A DNA stretch of 64,000 nucleotides from Macrobrachium rosenbergii (GCF_040412425.1 NC_089768.1:3973501-4037500); one strand, 5' to 3'. Shown: positions 23,318 through 33,900, counted from the first letter of the stretch. Made by a program: numbers and translations. Notes: generated from the letters alone by a model not told the origin.

Positions 23318-23620
23318 ATGATTGTCTCTTGGAAAAGATTAGTATATGTAGCTCAGTCACAGGATTCAAAAGCTTCATTCTTTATTTGTGGAGACTGTAA
23401 TGCAAAGCACAGCGAGTGGCTAAATTCAAATTCCACACACCAACATGGCTGGCCTGCTCTTGAGTTCTGTGTATCCTCCGATTTTGCCCAGCTAACTGAG
23501 GAACCCATGCATAATTCTGGTATTTGACAAACTTACAAACACATGGGTTAAAAAATCCTCAGTATCTCAACCCTTTACTAATGTTAATGCTAAGGTTTCT
23601 TGTGATGATTATTCAGCCTT
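23318..23620 (+). pseudogene. LINE AP-endonuclease domain fragment
   Basis: The plus-strand frame contains FFICGDCNAKHSEWLNSN, then GWPALEFCVSSDFAQLTEEP and MHNSG. This is the GDFNAxHxxW block of the exonuclease-endonuclease-phosphatase domain of LINE ORF2 proteins, with the catalytic GDxNA motif retained. Past a frameshift there is CDDYSALG, which may correspond to the later catalytic SDH block. It is 5'- and 3'-truncated and ends just before the Gypsy copy. Confidence 0.7.
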
Positions 23621-23689
23621 AGGCAGATGATGTACATCACCAACACCACATATAAGTTGTTCCTCAGCAGGGAAGCTGTTTGGCACTTG

Positions 23690-24260
23690 GTATTATCACA
23701 GATACCTTTTCTACAGATGGTGAACACAACACACAGTCAGTGCTGTCGTGGAGAAGACCTACCTCCAAGTCCCACAGCATCCTTGTAACTGTCCGGAACA
23801 TCAATTGGCCCCTGCCCCACCAACAGAGATGCCATTTCCCAGGACTGCTGAAAATTTACCTCACCTGAAAAACTCTATTAACCAAAAATGCTGCAAGTAC
23901 TTTCAATACATGGGAACATCAGCCTTTGCCCCTGATGGACACACCCCCATTGAGGCTCATGGTAGATTCAGATGCAGAACCAATTGCCCACCACACACCC
24001 ATAACCTGTCCCCATTCACTGGTGTTTGCCTCGGTGTCTTAGAGCCCGTGCCACGGAGAAACTGTAACATGGTACCACAGGATGGTTGTTTGCGCCAAAA
24101 AGAACGATAAGCCCCAAAGAACCGTTGACTTTCAGGCAATTAACGCCCATGCAATGGATGGTACAGGTACAAGACAGCACCCTAGGGCTATATCGCATCA
24201 GGTGATGGTTATACAAGAAGGTACAACGAACTGGTAGCAAAATTTCCAAATAAAACTAAA
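23690..24260 (+). pseudogene. Gypsy pol, linker and start of reverse transcriptase
   Basis: Across three plus-strand frames this gives the Pro-rich linker before reverse transcriptase (FPRTAENLPHL, HNLSPFTGVCLG), a GVxEPVPRxNxxTW-like stretch, a VVCAKKxxxPRRTVDFQAIN-type block (about 24060-24145) and, after missing sequence, GYIASGDGYTRRYNELVAKF (about 24188-24245). The stretch between the DFQ and GDGYT blocks is far too short, so part of the fingers/palm is deleted. Frameshifts at several points make it non-functional. Upstream gag and the 5' LTR are absent. Confidence 0.75.
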
Positions 24261-24278
24261 TGTGCGGATGATGTACTT

Positions 24279-25127
24279 TTGTGGTCTGATTCTATAGAGG
24301 AAAGCTTTTTTCTGGCAGTCCATTGGCTTGACTTGTATGGTAGAAATGGCATAACCTTGAATACCAAGAAATTTACCTTTGCTGAAGATACAGTTGAATT
24401 TGCTGGTTTTGAGACAACACCCAACAATGTCAGACCTTGCATAAAGTTCCTTCGAGCTATACTTGATTTCCCTAAACTAAGAAACATTACAGACATTCAT
24501 CTGTGGTTTGGACTTGTCAATCAGGTTGCATATGCATTTGGCTTGGCCAACAAAATGATACAGTTTCAACAACTTCTGAAGGCGAATATGCTATTCAAGT
24601 GGATAGACGAGCCTCAAGACCTATCCGATGAGTCGAAGAGCATAATAGCCCGTGAAACTGAACAGGAAGTTAAGATATTTGAACCTCAAAAACCAACATG
24701 CTTGGCAACAGATTGGTCCAAGGATGAACTAGGCTTCTGGCTGTTACAGATATACTGCAGCTGTCCCATGTCAAGACCATTCTGTTGTAAAGACAGCTGG
24801 AAAATCACACTTGTGGGCAGCCACTTCACACATTGCAGAATCGAGATATGCCCCAATCAAAGGCGAAGCATTGGCAATAGCAGATGCCCTAGATAAAGCC
24901 AGGTCCTTTTTACTGGGCTTTAGTCAGTTGATCATCGTTGTCAACCACAAGCCGTTACTGAAAGTGTTTGGCAACATGTCCCTTGAAAACATCTAAAACT
25001 CATGCCTCAAACCTGAAGGAAAAGACATTATGCTACAAATTTCAGATCGTTCACATACCAAGCATCAAACATTGCACAACTGACAGTCTTTCCTGACATC
25101 CAACAGGCCAGCCAGAAAGGATGCTCC
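24279..25127 (+). pseudogene. Gypsy pol, reverse transcriptase end and RNase H
   Basis: The 205-codon frame begins in the thumb-side palm just after the equivalent of the catalytic (Y/I)DD (here CADDVLLWSDSIEE), followed by YGRNGITLNTKKFTFAEDTV, EFAGFETTPNNVRPCIKFLR and CLATDWSKDELGFWLLQ at the start of RNase H (catalytic Asp present). It shifts frame near 24800 to SHIAESRYAPIKGEALAIAD, ALDKARSFLLGF and VNHKPLLKVFG. The TTDSLS block that ends RNase H in this family lies at about 25075-25095, followed by a stop. It is interrupted at 25130 by the Harbinger insertion. Confidence 0.85.
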
Positions 25128-25374
25128 TTAAGCAGGCCATACACGTAAAGGACTGGCAGCGAGTTTGTCCTACTGGACTGGACGGGCGCTCCTGTCAGGT
25201 AAAAAATACCCACACACGCTACTGACTTACCAGCACATTTCAAGAGGACTGTAAACATGGTTACATAATTTTTAGTCACGTATCATATGTACATGGGAGA
25301 TTATGTAGCATTGCTCCATGTGGATAGTTAATGGCGCCAAGTAAAAGAAAAATATTCACGATAATAACAGTGCT

Positions 25375-25790
25375 ATTATTACAAGAGGAAGTGGAGCCTG
25401 AAACTAGCAAGAAAAGCGTGATGTATGGGTGAAGACATGGCTGAAAAACAAAGAGAAGTTTTCACACAAGTCTTTGTTAAAGGAACTGCAGGAAAATAAC
25501 CCAGATTTCAGAAATTATTTGTGAATGACTGACGATGCCTTCAGAGTCCTTTTAGCACTCGTGTCTCCCAAAATAACAAAGAAAGATACAGCGATGAGGA
25601 AATCGATACTTGCAGAGGAAAGGTTGACTGCAACATTAAGATACCTAGCAACAGGCTGATTATTGGAAGACCTCAAGTTTTCGACAGGTATATCAGCACA
25701 AGCTTTAGGGCACATCATACCCGAGACATGCAAAGCCATATATGATGCCTTAAGAGAAGAATACTTCAAGTTTTCTTCGAGTCTAAAACT
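25375..25790 (+). pseudogene. Harbinger transposase, N-terminal part
   Basis: Plus-strand translation gives KKSVMYG (stop) KTWLKNKEKFSHKSLLKELQ, NYLxMTDDAFRVLLALVSP, KITKKDTAMRKSILAEERL, TATLRYLATG, then LEDLKFSTGISAQALGHIIP and ETCKAIYDAL. This is the N-terminal and helix-turn-helix region of HARBI1-type nucleases, in which the ERLxxTLRYLATG segment is diagnostic. At least three stops are present. The DDE catalytic part is deleted, so the copy cannot make transposase. Confidence 0.85.
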
Positions 25791-25794
25791 ATTT

Positions 25795-26029
25795 TCAACT
25801 CTTTTCGAAATGAACTTCTAAATGCAGCAATTTTTGCTTTCACATAATTTATGTTTGCATCTTGATCCATTTTCTTACACAATTCAACTAATTGCTCATA
25901 AGCTGCCAGTCTTTTTACTTTATTGGAATATTCTGCGCTTCATATTTTCCACAAACATGGCAGACTTCTGTATTTTTCTACAAACTCACACAAAAAATCA
26001 TGAGGTAAATAATTGGTGGCCTGACACAT
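25795..26029 (-). pseudogene. MADF-domain partner gene, N-terminal part
   Basis: On the minus strand an ATG at 26029 opens MCQATNYLPHDFLCEFVEKY, RSLPCLWKI, an in-frame TGA, then SAEYSNKVKRLAAYEQLVEL, CKKMDQDANINYVKAKIAAF and RSSFRKELKIVLDSKK. This is a complete MADF fold signature (FVExYRxxPCLWxxxSxxYxNKxKRxxAYExL). Harbinger elements commonly encode a second Myb/MADF-type DNA-binding protein needed for transposition, and this is its remnant, convergent with the transposase. One stop codon and loss of the C-terminus inactivate it. Confidence 0.85.
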
Positions 26030-26150
26030 CCTTGCTCTATGGCATTATCATCTCTATGGAACTGAATGTTTACGCGTTCTGATCAAGTGATGAGGCCGCA
26101 CGATACATGTCAAAATAAGTGGGTCAACCCAGTCGTCCTGCTAGTCCATC

Positions 26151-26151
<1 letters not shown>

Positions 26152-26188
<37 letters not shown>
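26152..26188. repeat. (CA)n microsatellite
   Basis: Pure ACACAC tract inside the Harbinger derivative. Confidence 0.95.
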
Positions 26189-26190
<2 letters not shown>

Positions 26191-26382
26191 ACAGACTGGT
26201 GGGGGATAATGCCAGTCTTGGCTAGACTGACCTGTCCAGCTGAACATGTTGAAAAGATGAGAGGACTCGCTAGTCTCGCCAGGTTTGTCATTTTTACCCC
26301 CCATACATGATAAAGATTGGCCGGTTCATGCCAATCTCGGCAAAATCAGCACGTCAGTCCTTTACGTGTATGGCCTGCTTTA

Positions 26383-27635
26383 TAGACAACATAGCCTCAG
26401 CCCAATCCTGTATGCCTGACATCACGCACAGCTCCTTGTTAATGGAAGGACTCCGTACACATGACTCAAGACATTGATAGACGATACAGTTGAAATTGCA
26501 GCAATCTCTACTTTGAAAGCTTTCAAGTCTGTTATGGGATTGAGTTCGTCTAGCTACATCTAGTGACCATGACATGTAAGCCCTACTAGAAGCTATCGAA
26601 TTGGGTATGTCAGACAACCGTCTGGAAATTCCAGACTCCATCCGAGAATACTTCCCCTTTAGGGATCACTTACACACGGTGGATGGAGTGATCCATTACA
26701 AGAATCGTGTTCTGGTTGCACCTTCGCTCAGGCAGGAGGTCCTGGACTCACTACATTCTGCACATCAGGGTGTTACAGCAATGACAGCAAGAGCTGACTC
26801 ATCCGTCTTCTGGCCAGGTATAACCCCAGCCATCAGCACTTTGCGTGCACATTGCCAGCTATGCAATCGCATTGCCCCATCGAACCCCAGTGCACCTCCG
26901 ACACTACTGTTTGACCCTACCGACCCTTTCCAGTGCCTATGTGCAGACTTTTTTCAGTACAAAAGTTGCAACTACTCCAACTGGCCTAAAGTTGACCATG
27001 CACATGGTGGGGCAGATGGTTTAATTGAGTGTCTTCATCGTACCTTCATAACATTTGGCAAACCTGATGAACTGGCATCTGACAGGGGTCCAGAATTAAC
27101 CGCCTCTTCCACTTGCAAGTTCCTCAATGACTAGGGAGCGCATCATCGGTTATTGTCAGTGGCCTTTCCACTCAGTAATTATCATGTGGAAGTTGGGGTA
27201 AAAACTGTAAAACACCTTACAATGGACAATACGAAACCAGGCGGAAATCTTGAGACCGACTCCTTCCAATGGGCCATCTTACAGTACAGAAGCACACTAG
27301 ACAGAGACACAAAATTGTCTCAAGCAGTGTGTATTCGGCTGTCCTATTTGGGACTTCAAACCAAACCCACCTGGTCATTACCAACCACATGCTACTTGGC
27401 ACGACACTTTGACATTGCGTGAGGCAGCAATGCAGCAGTGCCACAAGATAGTGGCAGAGAGGTTACAGCAATATACAAAACGACTACCTGCAATGATCAT
27501 AAGGAATCATCTGCGTATCCAAAACCAGACAGGTCCACACACATTGAAATGGGACAAAACTGGAATTGTGATTGAGGTTCATCAATTTGACCAGTATGTA
27601 GTCTGTGTGGATGCATCAGGATGGGTCACACTCAG
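26383..27635 (+). pseudogene. Gypsy pol, integrase
   Basis: After a frameshifted connection region, 26601-27134 is open and holds EIPDSIREYFPFRDHLHTVD, GVIHYKNRVLVAPSLRQEVL and the zinc-binding HHCC finger (HSAHQGVTAMTARADSSVFW... CQLCN). The integrase core follows with CLCADFF (first Asp), LASDRGPELTASS (second Asp) and, after a stop and frameshift, NYHVEVGVKT (Glu). The C-terminal region 27409-27635 contains REAAMQQCHKIVAERLQQYT and the chromatin-side segment HQFDQYVVCVDASGWVTLR. The frame is cut at 27635 by DIRS element A and resumes at 34245. Confidence 0.85.
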
Positions 27636-27832
27636 AAAATGATATTTTAATGATAAAATAAAGTTTGTTCATACTTACCTGGCAGATATATATATATAGC
27701 TGTATTCTCTGATAGTCCGACAGAATTTCAAAACTTACGACACACGCAGTGGGAGATCAGGTGGTTAGTACCCATTCCCGCCGCTGGGAGGCGGGTATCA
27801 GGAACCATTCCCATTTTCTATTCAGATTTTCT
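27636..27832. repeat. DIRS A left (3') inverted terminal repeat
   Basis: Starts AAAATGATATTTTAATGATA and contains ACTTACC (27673-27679), then GCTGTATTCTCTGATAGTCC, GACACACGCAGTGGGAGATC and CATTCCCGCCGCTGGGAGG. It is the inverted copy of 34075-34244, near identical over about 165 bp but differing in the outermost ~30 bp. Confidence 0.92.
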
Positions 27833-27874
27833 AGTGCCACTGTCTCCTGAGGGGAGGTGGGCGGGCACTATGAA

Positions 27875-27972
27875 TATATATATCTGCCAGGTAAGTATGA
27901 ACAAACTTTATTTTATCATTAAAATATCATTTTGTTCATGAGACTTACCTGTCAGATATATATATATAGCTG
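27875..27972. repeat. DIRS A internal complementary region
   Basis: Two abutting halves. The first, ending in ATTAAAATATCATTTT (to 27933), is the complement of the extreme left end 27636-27680. The second, TTTGTTCATGAGACTTACCT onward, is the complement of the extreme right end 34205-34244. This is the diagnostic DIRS junction thought to template circle closure. The overlap of the two halves is the TTT/AAA shared with the target. Confidence 0.9.
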
Positions 27973-28324
27973 AATACCACCATTGGAGGTGGGTACAGAC
28001 AGAATAGGATTTAGGAAAACACACTACATGTAGGTGAAAGATACCTTGGTTCCTTACCTGTTAGCATAGCTGACTTCGTGATTACTGTCACCCAAGTCCG
28101 CTTCTGCTTAACTAGAGTCTCCAGCAAGGGTGTGACCTGTATAGCTGGTGAGTTCTAGATGATCTGTCAATGGGGGCGTGACCATACAAAGAGGGCAAAC
28201 GAAGTAAAAACCAACCACCTGACCAAGCCTAACTAAGTTAGGATAACGCAACTAAAACTAACGAGTGGGAAGTCCGCCACAGGCAGTCGACCCAACAACC
28301 ATAAAAACACTATCCAACCATTTT

Positions 28325-29230
28325 CTATAGGATAGGATGAGTGTCATCCCCTGCCCCCAGGAAAGTATCTGCGGAAACGTATGGTCCTAGCGAGAAGCAG
28401 TTCTCATATGTCGTCTTCACATCTCTCAGGTAGTGTGAAGCGAACACAGAGTTACTACGCCAAAATGTGGCACCCAGAATGTTACTGAGTGACATATTCT
28501 TCTGAAAAGCCACTGAAGTTGCAACCGCCCTCACCTCGTGAGCATTGACTTTCAGAAGTTTAAAATCAGTGTCTTGACAGCATGAATGGGCTTCCTTAAT
28601 CGTATCCCTCAGAAAGAAAGCCAGAGCATTCTTCGACATAGGTAAGTCCGGTCTCTTTACGGAACACCATAAACTATCTGAGGGGCCTCGACTTCCCTTC
28701 GTCTTGTCTAAGTAGACTTTGAGAGCCCTAACAGGGCAAAGGACTCTCTCTGGCTCTTGAATTAGGATCTCAGCCATACCCTTGATTTCGAAGCTCTTGG
28801 GCCAAGGGTTAGACGGGTTCTCATTTTTCGCTAAAAAGGAAGGGCTTAAAGAACAAACAGCGTTATGTCCTTTAAAGCCTATATGTCTACTAAAGGCTTG
28901 CAGTTCACTAACCCTCTTTGCAGTTGCTAGAGCGGTTAGAAAAATAGTCTTTCTGGTAATGTTCCTCAATGACGCAGAACGAAGAGGTTCGAACGAACTG
29001 GACATCAGGAACCGTAACACAACATCCAAATTCCAAGAAGGAGTCCTTAGCCGAGGCACCTTCGAGGTTTCGAAGGATCTAAATAGATCGTGAAGGTCTT
29101 TGTTGTTAGGCAGATCCAAGTTTCTATGCCTAAAAACAGATGATAGCATACTCCTATATCCCTTGATAATCGGGACTGCTAGTTTAACATCACTCCTCAG
29201 AAACAAGAGGAAGTCTGCTATCTGGCTCAC
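28325..29230 (-). CDS. DIRS A tyrosine recombinase
   Basis: A 301-codon open frame. The catalytic set is visible: Arg106 in TALATAKRVSELQA, His231 and Arg234 in NAHEVRAVATSVAF, Trp257 in TFWRSNSVFASHY, and the nucleophile Tyr267 in the same block. This is the R-HxxR-W-Y constellation of tyrosine recombinases, which cut and rejoin the circular DNA copy at the target without a target duplication. The N-terminal core-binding helices (QIADFLLFLRSD, KGYRSMLSSVFRHR) are present. The true N-terminus probably begins further upstream in the same frame, in the tail of the pol open frame (ARGFSRPVAKAIARA), and a stop at 29276 separates the two. No frameshift occurs in the catalytic domain, so this protein looks the most intact in the window. 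Confidence 0.9.
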   Translation of the reverse strand: MSQIADFLLFLRSDVKLAVPIIKGYRSMLSSVFRHRNLDLPNNKDLHDLFRSFETSKVPRLRTPSWNLDVVLRFLMSSSFEPLRSASLRNITRKTIFLTALATAKRVSELQAFSRHIGFKGHNAVCSLSPSFLAKNENPSNPWPKSFEIKGMAEILIQEPERVLCPVRALKVYLDKTKGSRGPSDSLWCSVKRPDLPMSKNALAFFLRDTIKEAHSCCQDTDFKLLKVNAHEVRAVATSVAFQKNMSLSNILGATFWRSNSVFASHYLRDVKTTYENCFSLGPYVSADTFLGAGDDTHPIL

Positions 29231-29275
29231 AGAGAGGTCGTGGTAGAGGAAATGCCCTTCTTTCTACACCATCTC

Positions 29276-31153
29276 CTAAAGACGGTCCACTTGATTGGTA
29301 CAAATTACTGGAAGAGAGTCTTCTGCTCTGGCAATAGCTTTCGCCACTGGTCTAGAAAAACCTCTCGCTCTGGCCAGCTTCGATAGTCTGAATGCAGTTA
29401 GACTCAGAGCGGGGAGGTTTTTGTGGTACCTCTCGAAGTGGGGTTGTCTGAGTAGATCGACTCTCATGGGCAGAGATCTCGGAAAGTCCACTAGGAAGGA
29501 CATGACCTCTGTGAACCATTCCCTCGAAGGCCAAAACGGGGCGATTAACGTCATCCTCGTCCCTTCCGACGACGCAAACTTCCTGATGACTTCTCCGATG
29601 ATTTTGTACGGGGGAAAGGCATACACGTCCATCCCCGACCAATCCCAGAGAAGAGCGTCTACTGAGAGCGCTCCTGGGTCGAGAACAGGGGAGCAGTAAA
29701 GAGGAAGTCTCTTCGTCTTGGAAGTTGCGAAGAGATCTACCAAGGGACGTCCCCAAAGCTTCCACAGTCCTTGACACACCTCTTGGTGTAGGGTCCACTC
29801 GGTCAGCAGCAGTTGTCGCTGCCGACTTAGAAGATCCGCACGGACGTTCTCTACGCCTGCAACAAACCTCATGAGGATCGTAATATTTCGGGCCTGAGCC
29901 CATAGAAGGATGTCCTTTGCTAAGGCGAACAGGGACCGAGAGTGAGTTCCTCCTTGTTTCTTGAGGTATGAAAGGGCCGTGGTGTTGTCCGAGTTGATCT
30001 GGACAACTCGGTTCGTGACTCGTCCCTCGAAGAAAAGAAGGGCCAACTGAATCGCCCCCAATTCTTTGAGGTTTATGTGCCAGGACACCTGTTCCCCTCT
30101 CCAGGTGCCCGACACTTCGTCCCTCCCCAGTGTTGCTCCCCACCCGAGATGGACGGACGTCCGGAAAACAACACTAGGTCGGGGTTCTGAAGTTTGAGAG
30201 AAAGGCCTTCTGCCAACTTCGATGGATCGAGCCACCACCGTAGGTGATCCTTCACCTTTGGCGAAATACTCAGAGAAACTTCCAGATTCTCCTTGTCCTG
30301 CCAGTTCTCTGCAAGGAAGAATTGAAGCGGTCTGAGATGCAGTCTCCCCAGGGAAACAAACTTCTCCAGCGATGAAATGGTCCCCAGCAGACTCATCCAT
30401 TCCCTCACCGAGCATGTTTCTTTCCGCAGGAAGGCTGAAACTTTGTCTAAACACTGTAGTTGTCTTTCTTGAGACGGAAACGCTCGAAAAGCCACTGAAT
30501 CCATCTGAATCCCCAGATAAACGATGGACTGAGTCGGGGTCAGATGGGACTTTTCGAAATTCACCAGAAGTCCTAGGGACTTTGTCAAGGTCAAAGTCGT
30601 GTGAAGATCCTCCAGACACCTCGTCATTGACGAGGCTCGAATGAGCCAATCGTCCAAATAAAGAGAGACTCTTATTCCTCCAAGGCTTTTCCATCTCGCA
30701 ACATTCCTCATTAAAATCGTGAAAACCATAGGAGCTGTGCTGAGCCCGAAGCAGAGAGCCCTGAACTGGAAAACCTGTCCCCGCAGGACAAATCTCAGGT
30801 ATTTCCTCGATAGAGGATGTATAGGGACGTGAAAATAGGCGTCCTGGAGATCGAGAGAAACCATCCAGTCGCCTGGTCTTAGGGCTCCCATGACCGACTG
30901 GGACGTCTCCATTACTTAACTTTTCCTTCAGAACGAAATGGTTCAACTTGCTGACGTCCAGAACTGGTCTCCATCCCCCTGACTGCTTCGGTACCAGAAA
31001 CAGCCTGTTGTAAAAGCCCGGGGATTGTAAATCTGAGACCTGCTCCACAGCTCTCTTCTCGAGCATTTGCTCGAGCAGGTCGAAGAGAATCTGCTGCTTC
31101 TCCTGCTGATAGGATGGCGACAGATCTATGGGTTGCGTACATAACGGAGGCAA
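29276..31153 (-). pseudogene. DIRS A reverse transcriptase / RNase H / methylase-like
   Basis: Pol spans two frames. N-terminal blocks (KRAVEQVSDLQSPGFYNRLF, SGGWRPVLDVSKLNHFVL) are in the long 625-codon frame. The palm lies in an overlapping frame at 30073-30912 with SLDLQDAYFHVPIHP, ALCFGLSTAPMVFT and an intact SLYLDDWLI catalytic box. RNase H returns to the long frame (GWGATLGRDEVSGTW, HINLKELGAIQLALL, INSDNTTALSYLKKQG, VRADLLSR), followed by the methylase-like region (PLVDLFATSKTKRLPLYCSP, AFPPYKIIGEVIRKFA, LIAPFWPSREWF). The two frame changes would prevent a full-length product. The methylase-like domain resembles phage N6-adenine methylases and its role in DIRS elements is unknown. Confidence 0.88.
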
Positions 31154-31719
31154 TACGAGGAATGGGATCTTGTATCCCTTTTCGATGACTTGAGGACCAG
31201 TTGTCCGTCCCTCTCTCTCTCAGGCTCTTGCAAAAGAAAGAAGCCTGGCTCCTACCGGTGTCTGAAGGTCCATGAGTCATTTCTTGCCCTGGTCTTAGAA
31301 GGGGCTCTACCTCTTGAGGGACCTCTTCCTCGAAAGGACGATCTAGAAGAGGGTCCTCCACGAAAGGGCTTCTGAATCTTGGAAGCCTGCCCAAGGGAAG
31401 AAGTCGAAGGGGCTGCAGGACGTCTAGAAGACTGGGCCAGGAGGTCCTGAGTAGCCTTCTCTTGCAAAGTGGCGGCCATATCCTTGACTAAGGACTGGGG
31501 AAAAAGATGGCTAGAAAGCGGAGCGAACAACAATTCTGCCTTCTGAGTAGGAGAGACCGACTTCGCCGTGAAGTTGCAGTAAATGGCTCTCTTCTTTAAA
31601 AGCCCCGTACAGAAGTGGGCAGCCAGTTCTTCGAAGCCATCCCTAACCGCCTTGTCCATACAGGATAGGACGCTAAACAAATCTCCCAGACTAATGGAGT
31701 CAGGGCTACGAGCCTGCAA
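30912..31719 (-). pseudogene. DIRS A gag C-terminus and pol start
   Basis: 31252-31719 encodes a gag C-terminal domain with MDKAVRDGFEELAAHFCTGL, KAELLFAPLSSHLFPQSLVK and a basic RGG/RS-rich tail (PFRGGPSSRSSFRGRGPSR). The LLFxPLxxxxLFPQ motif recurs in DIRS B, C and D. The overlapping frame 30912-31394 begins pol. Overlap of the gag tail and pol start in different frames is normal for DIRS elements. Confidence 0.7.
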
Positions 31720-31943
31720 GTCCAGGACTCCCAGGCACCAGTCCAGAAAGTTGAAGACTTCTAAAGACCTGAATAGGCCTTTCAGATGGTGATCGGTTTC
31801 AGATTAAGACCAGGACACCTTCGCTGATGAAAGGAGAGACCTTCTGGGGGCGTCCATAAGGCTGGCAAAATCCCCTTGAGAAGAGGAAGGAACTCTCCAA
31901 CCAACCTCCTCTCCTGTCTCAGACCAAATTCCTGCCTTTCCAC

Positions 31944-33200
31944 TCAATCTTGATGGAGGCAGGGCGAAAGAGAAGTCTTGCACTGGGCCTTCCTGGAGTC
32001 CATCCACTCCTGAACTTTGTTAAAGGCCCTCTTCGTAGAGAGAGATGTAGCCATCTTCACAAAACCGGAAGACTTTTGTGATTTAGACGAGGTTAGCTGC
32101 GAGGGGGGAGGGCGAGGAGCAGAGGGTTGAAACTTGTCCCCAAACAAGTCCTTCAGCAGCCTAGTCAAGACTTGGTAGTCTGCAGAAGCTGAAGAAGAAG
32201 AGGACTGATCCTCAACTGCAGGATCCGAAGCGCTAGACAGCTCTCCTTCTTCCACAGGAACAACCGAAGGGGCAGGAGAAGACCCGGGAGGACGAAGTCC
32301 TTGCAGACCAACACGCAAATGGGACTTCTGCTTGGAAGAAGTCCGAGAGGGGTCGCGAAAGTCTCGGGCAGAAGAGTCTAAACGAGCGTCCTGACGAGAT
32401 TCCCGACGAGCTTCTTGACGATCGATCCGACGAGCGTTCTGGTGAGAGCAAGCAGCGAGGGAGGCGTCATGCCTAGCAGCAAGGGAGGCGTCGTGCCGAG
32501 CAGCAAGGGAGGCGTCTTGCCGAACTGCAAGGGAGGCGTCTTGCCGAGCAGCCAGGGAGGCGTCATGACGAGCAGCAAGGGAGGCGTCATGTCGAGCAGC
32601 AAGGGAGGCGTCTTGCCGAGCAGCATGAGAAGCGTCATGCTTAGCAGCATGAGAAGCGTCCTGGCGAGAAACAAGAGGATCGTCGTAACGAGGGGCGTCA
32701 AGCCTTGCAGCATGAAGAGCATCAGAAAGCGGGAAATTGCGATCCCTGCCGAGACCAGTAAAGCGCTGAGCAACAGGACTTCTAGAGGGCGGCGAAGCAT
32801 GAGACGACGACGAACGTGGAGAAGGAGAAGGGGAAGGTTTGGACCTCTTGATCGGCAGCCGGGAATCCTTCCGACGACGACACGCATCAGTCTCCTTCTG
32901 GGCCATTAACGAAGCCAATTGCTTCTGCATGCCTAGGAGCAGCTTACGAGTAGGAGAAGTCTCCTCCTCAGGAGAAGGGCTGATCCTGTGAGAAGACGAG
33001 GGGCGAGGGGACGCCTTCTTCCTTCTCACAGGGGAAGCAACAGCCTTCTTTCTGGAGCGAGCGGAGCGCTCAAAAAGCGTCATCATCCGATGACGTCCTG
33101 GTCCTCTTCTGCGGCGGATGGCGTCAAAATCCTCGGAGAAGAGCGGAGCACGACGAAAAAGGGGACGTGAAGCGTCCCCTTCTTTGAAGCTTCTCTTCAA
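31944..33200 (-). pseudogene. DIRS A gag, central repeat-rich part
   Basis: A 418-codon minus-strand frame rich in Arg and Ser. It contains about nine tandem octapeptides of the type QDASLAAR/HDASLAAR (24-bp units at about 32455-32665), a Ser-Pro/Arg tract (KPSPSPSPRSSSSHASPPSR) and a helical DYQVLTRLLKDLFGDKFQP segment corresponding to the Y(K/A)xLLxFLxxxF block of the other gags. The frame differs from the N-terminal gag frame, so at least one indel lies between 33200 and 33487. Confidence 0.75.
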
Positions 33201-33486
33201 AGGGGCGAGAGTCCCGAGATTTCCACTCCCGACGCGGGAGGAGGAATCGGGAAGAGAAGCAATCCTTAAGATTCGTGCCCGAGCACGATCCTTGGCAGCC
33301 TGGGAAGCGTCATCAGGACATGCCGAAGGGACGCCAGATCGGCGGGGGTCCGCGTAACCCTCTTGCGGCTTTCGACTTGCCCACTCCCTGAGTCCTGGGA
33401 GTCCGACAGAGGTCTAGACCTAGAGGCGTTATACGGCCGATCTGACGCCCCCCACAACACTAGGGGACAGACACTATCACTGCACT

Positions 33487-33900
33487 TCACAGCACTTTGA
33501 AGAGCGAGCATTTTAGCTTCAAGGTACGAATGGAAGACATAATAACCGCCAGGGCATCACCTTCCGCAGACACAACCCCAGGTTGGGGCAACACCACAGG
33601 GTTAGGAAGAGCTACGTCTACAGGAGGGTTAGCAGGTGAAAAAACACTACCCTGACTCCTACCACTTCTGGAGGAAGACCTCCTGATCCTATCTCGCTCA
33701 AACTTTCTCACATACGAATCATAAGTCCTCCAACTAGCATCAGACAAAGATTCACACTCCTTGCATCGGTCATTCAACAAACAAACATGCCCTCTACACC
33801 CCGAGCATACAGTGTGAGGATCTACCGAAATTTTCGGTAGCCTCACCTTACAGTCTTGCACACGGCAAACTCGATAACTAGAAGAACTAGATTCAGACAT
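33487..33900 (-). pseudogene. DIRS A gag N-terminus (zinc-knuckle)
   Basis: From the Met at 33900 the frame reads MSESSSSSYRVCRVQDCKVR, SVDPHTVCSGCRGHVCLLND, RCKECESLSDASWRTYDSYV and RKFERDRIRRSSSRSGRSQG. The motif DPHTxCxxCRGxxCxxxxxCxEC and the following ERDR are shared with gag of DIRS B (45186-45000) and C (20917-20750). Presumably it is an RNA- or zinc-binding domain at the gag N-terminus. The upstream Met codons at 33963 lie in sequence not conserved in B, so 33900 is preferred. Confidence 0.8.

Larger units (their letters stand above)
25131..26379. mobile_element. PIF/Harbinger deletion derivative
   Basis: Perfect 25-bp terminal inverted repeats: AGCAGGCCATACACGTAAAG + GACTG at 25131-25155, and its complement at 26355-26379. 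They are flanked by TTA on both sides (25128-25130 and 26380-26382), the target duplication typical of Harbinger. The 1,249-bp element carries the first part of a transposase gene (plus strand) and the first part of a MADF gene (minus strand) meeting near 25790, so the centre of an autonomous element was lost. The interrupted Gypsy frame resumes at 26383. Confidence 0.92.

Noticed and set aside
23957..24249. Minus-strand frames opposite the Gypsy reverse transcriptase
   Set aside because: Antisense shadows of the plus-strand pol remnant.
29352..30143. 263-codon minus-strand frame in DIRS A
   Set aside because: Out-of-frame overlap with RNase H and methylase-like coding sequence.
32415..32909. 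164-codon plus-strand frame with repeated GGVxPSSK units
   Set aside because: Shadow of the gag octapeptide repeat on the opposite strand of DIRS A.
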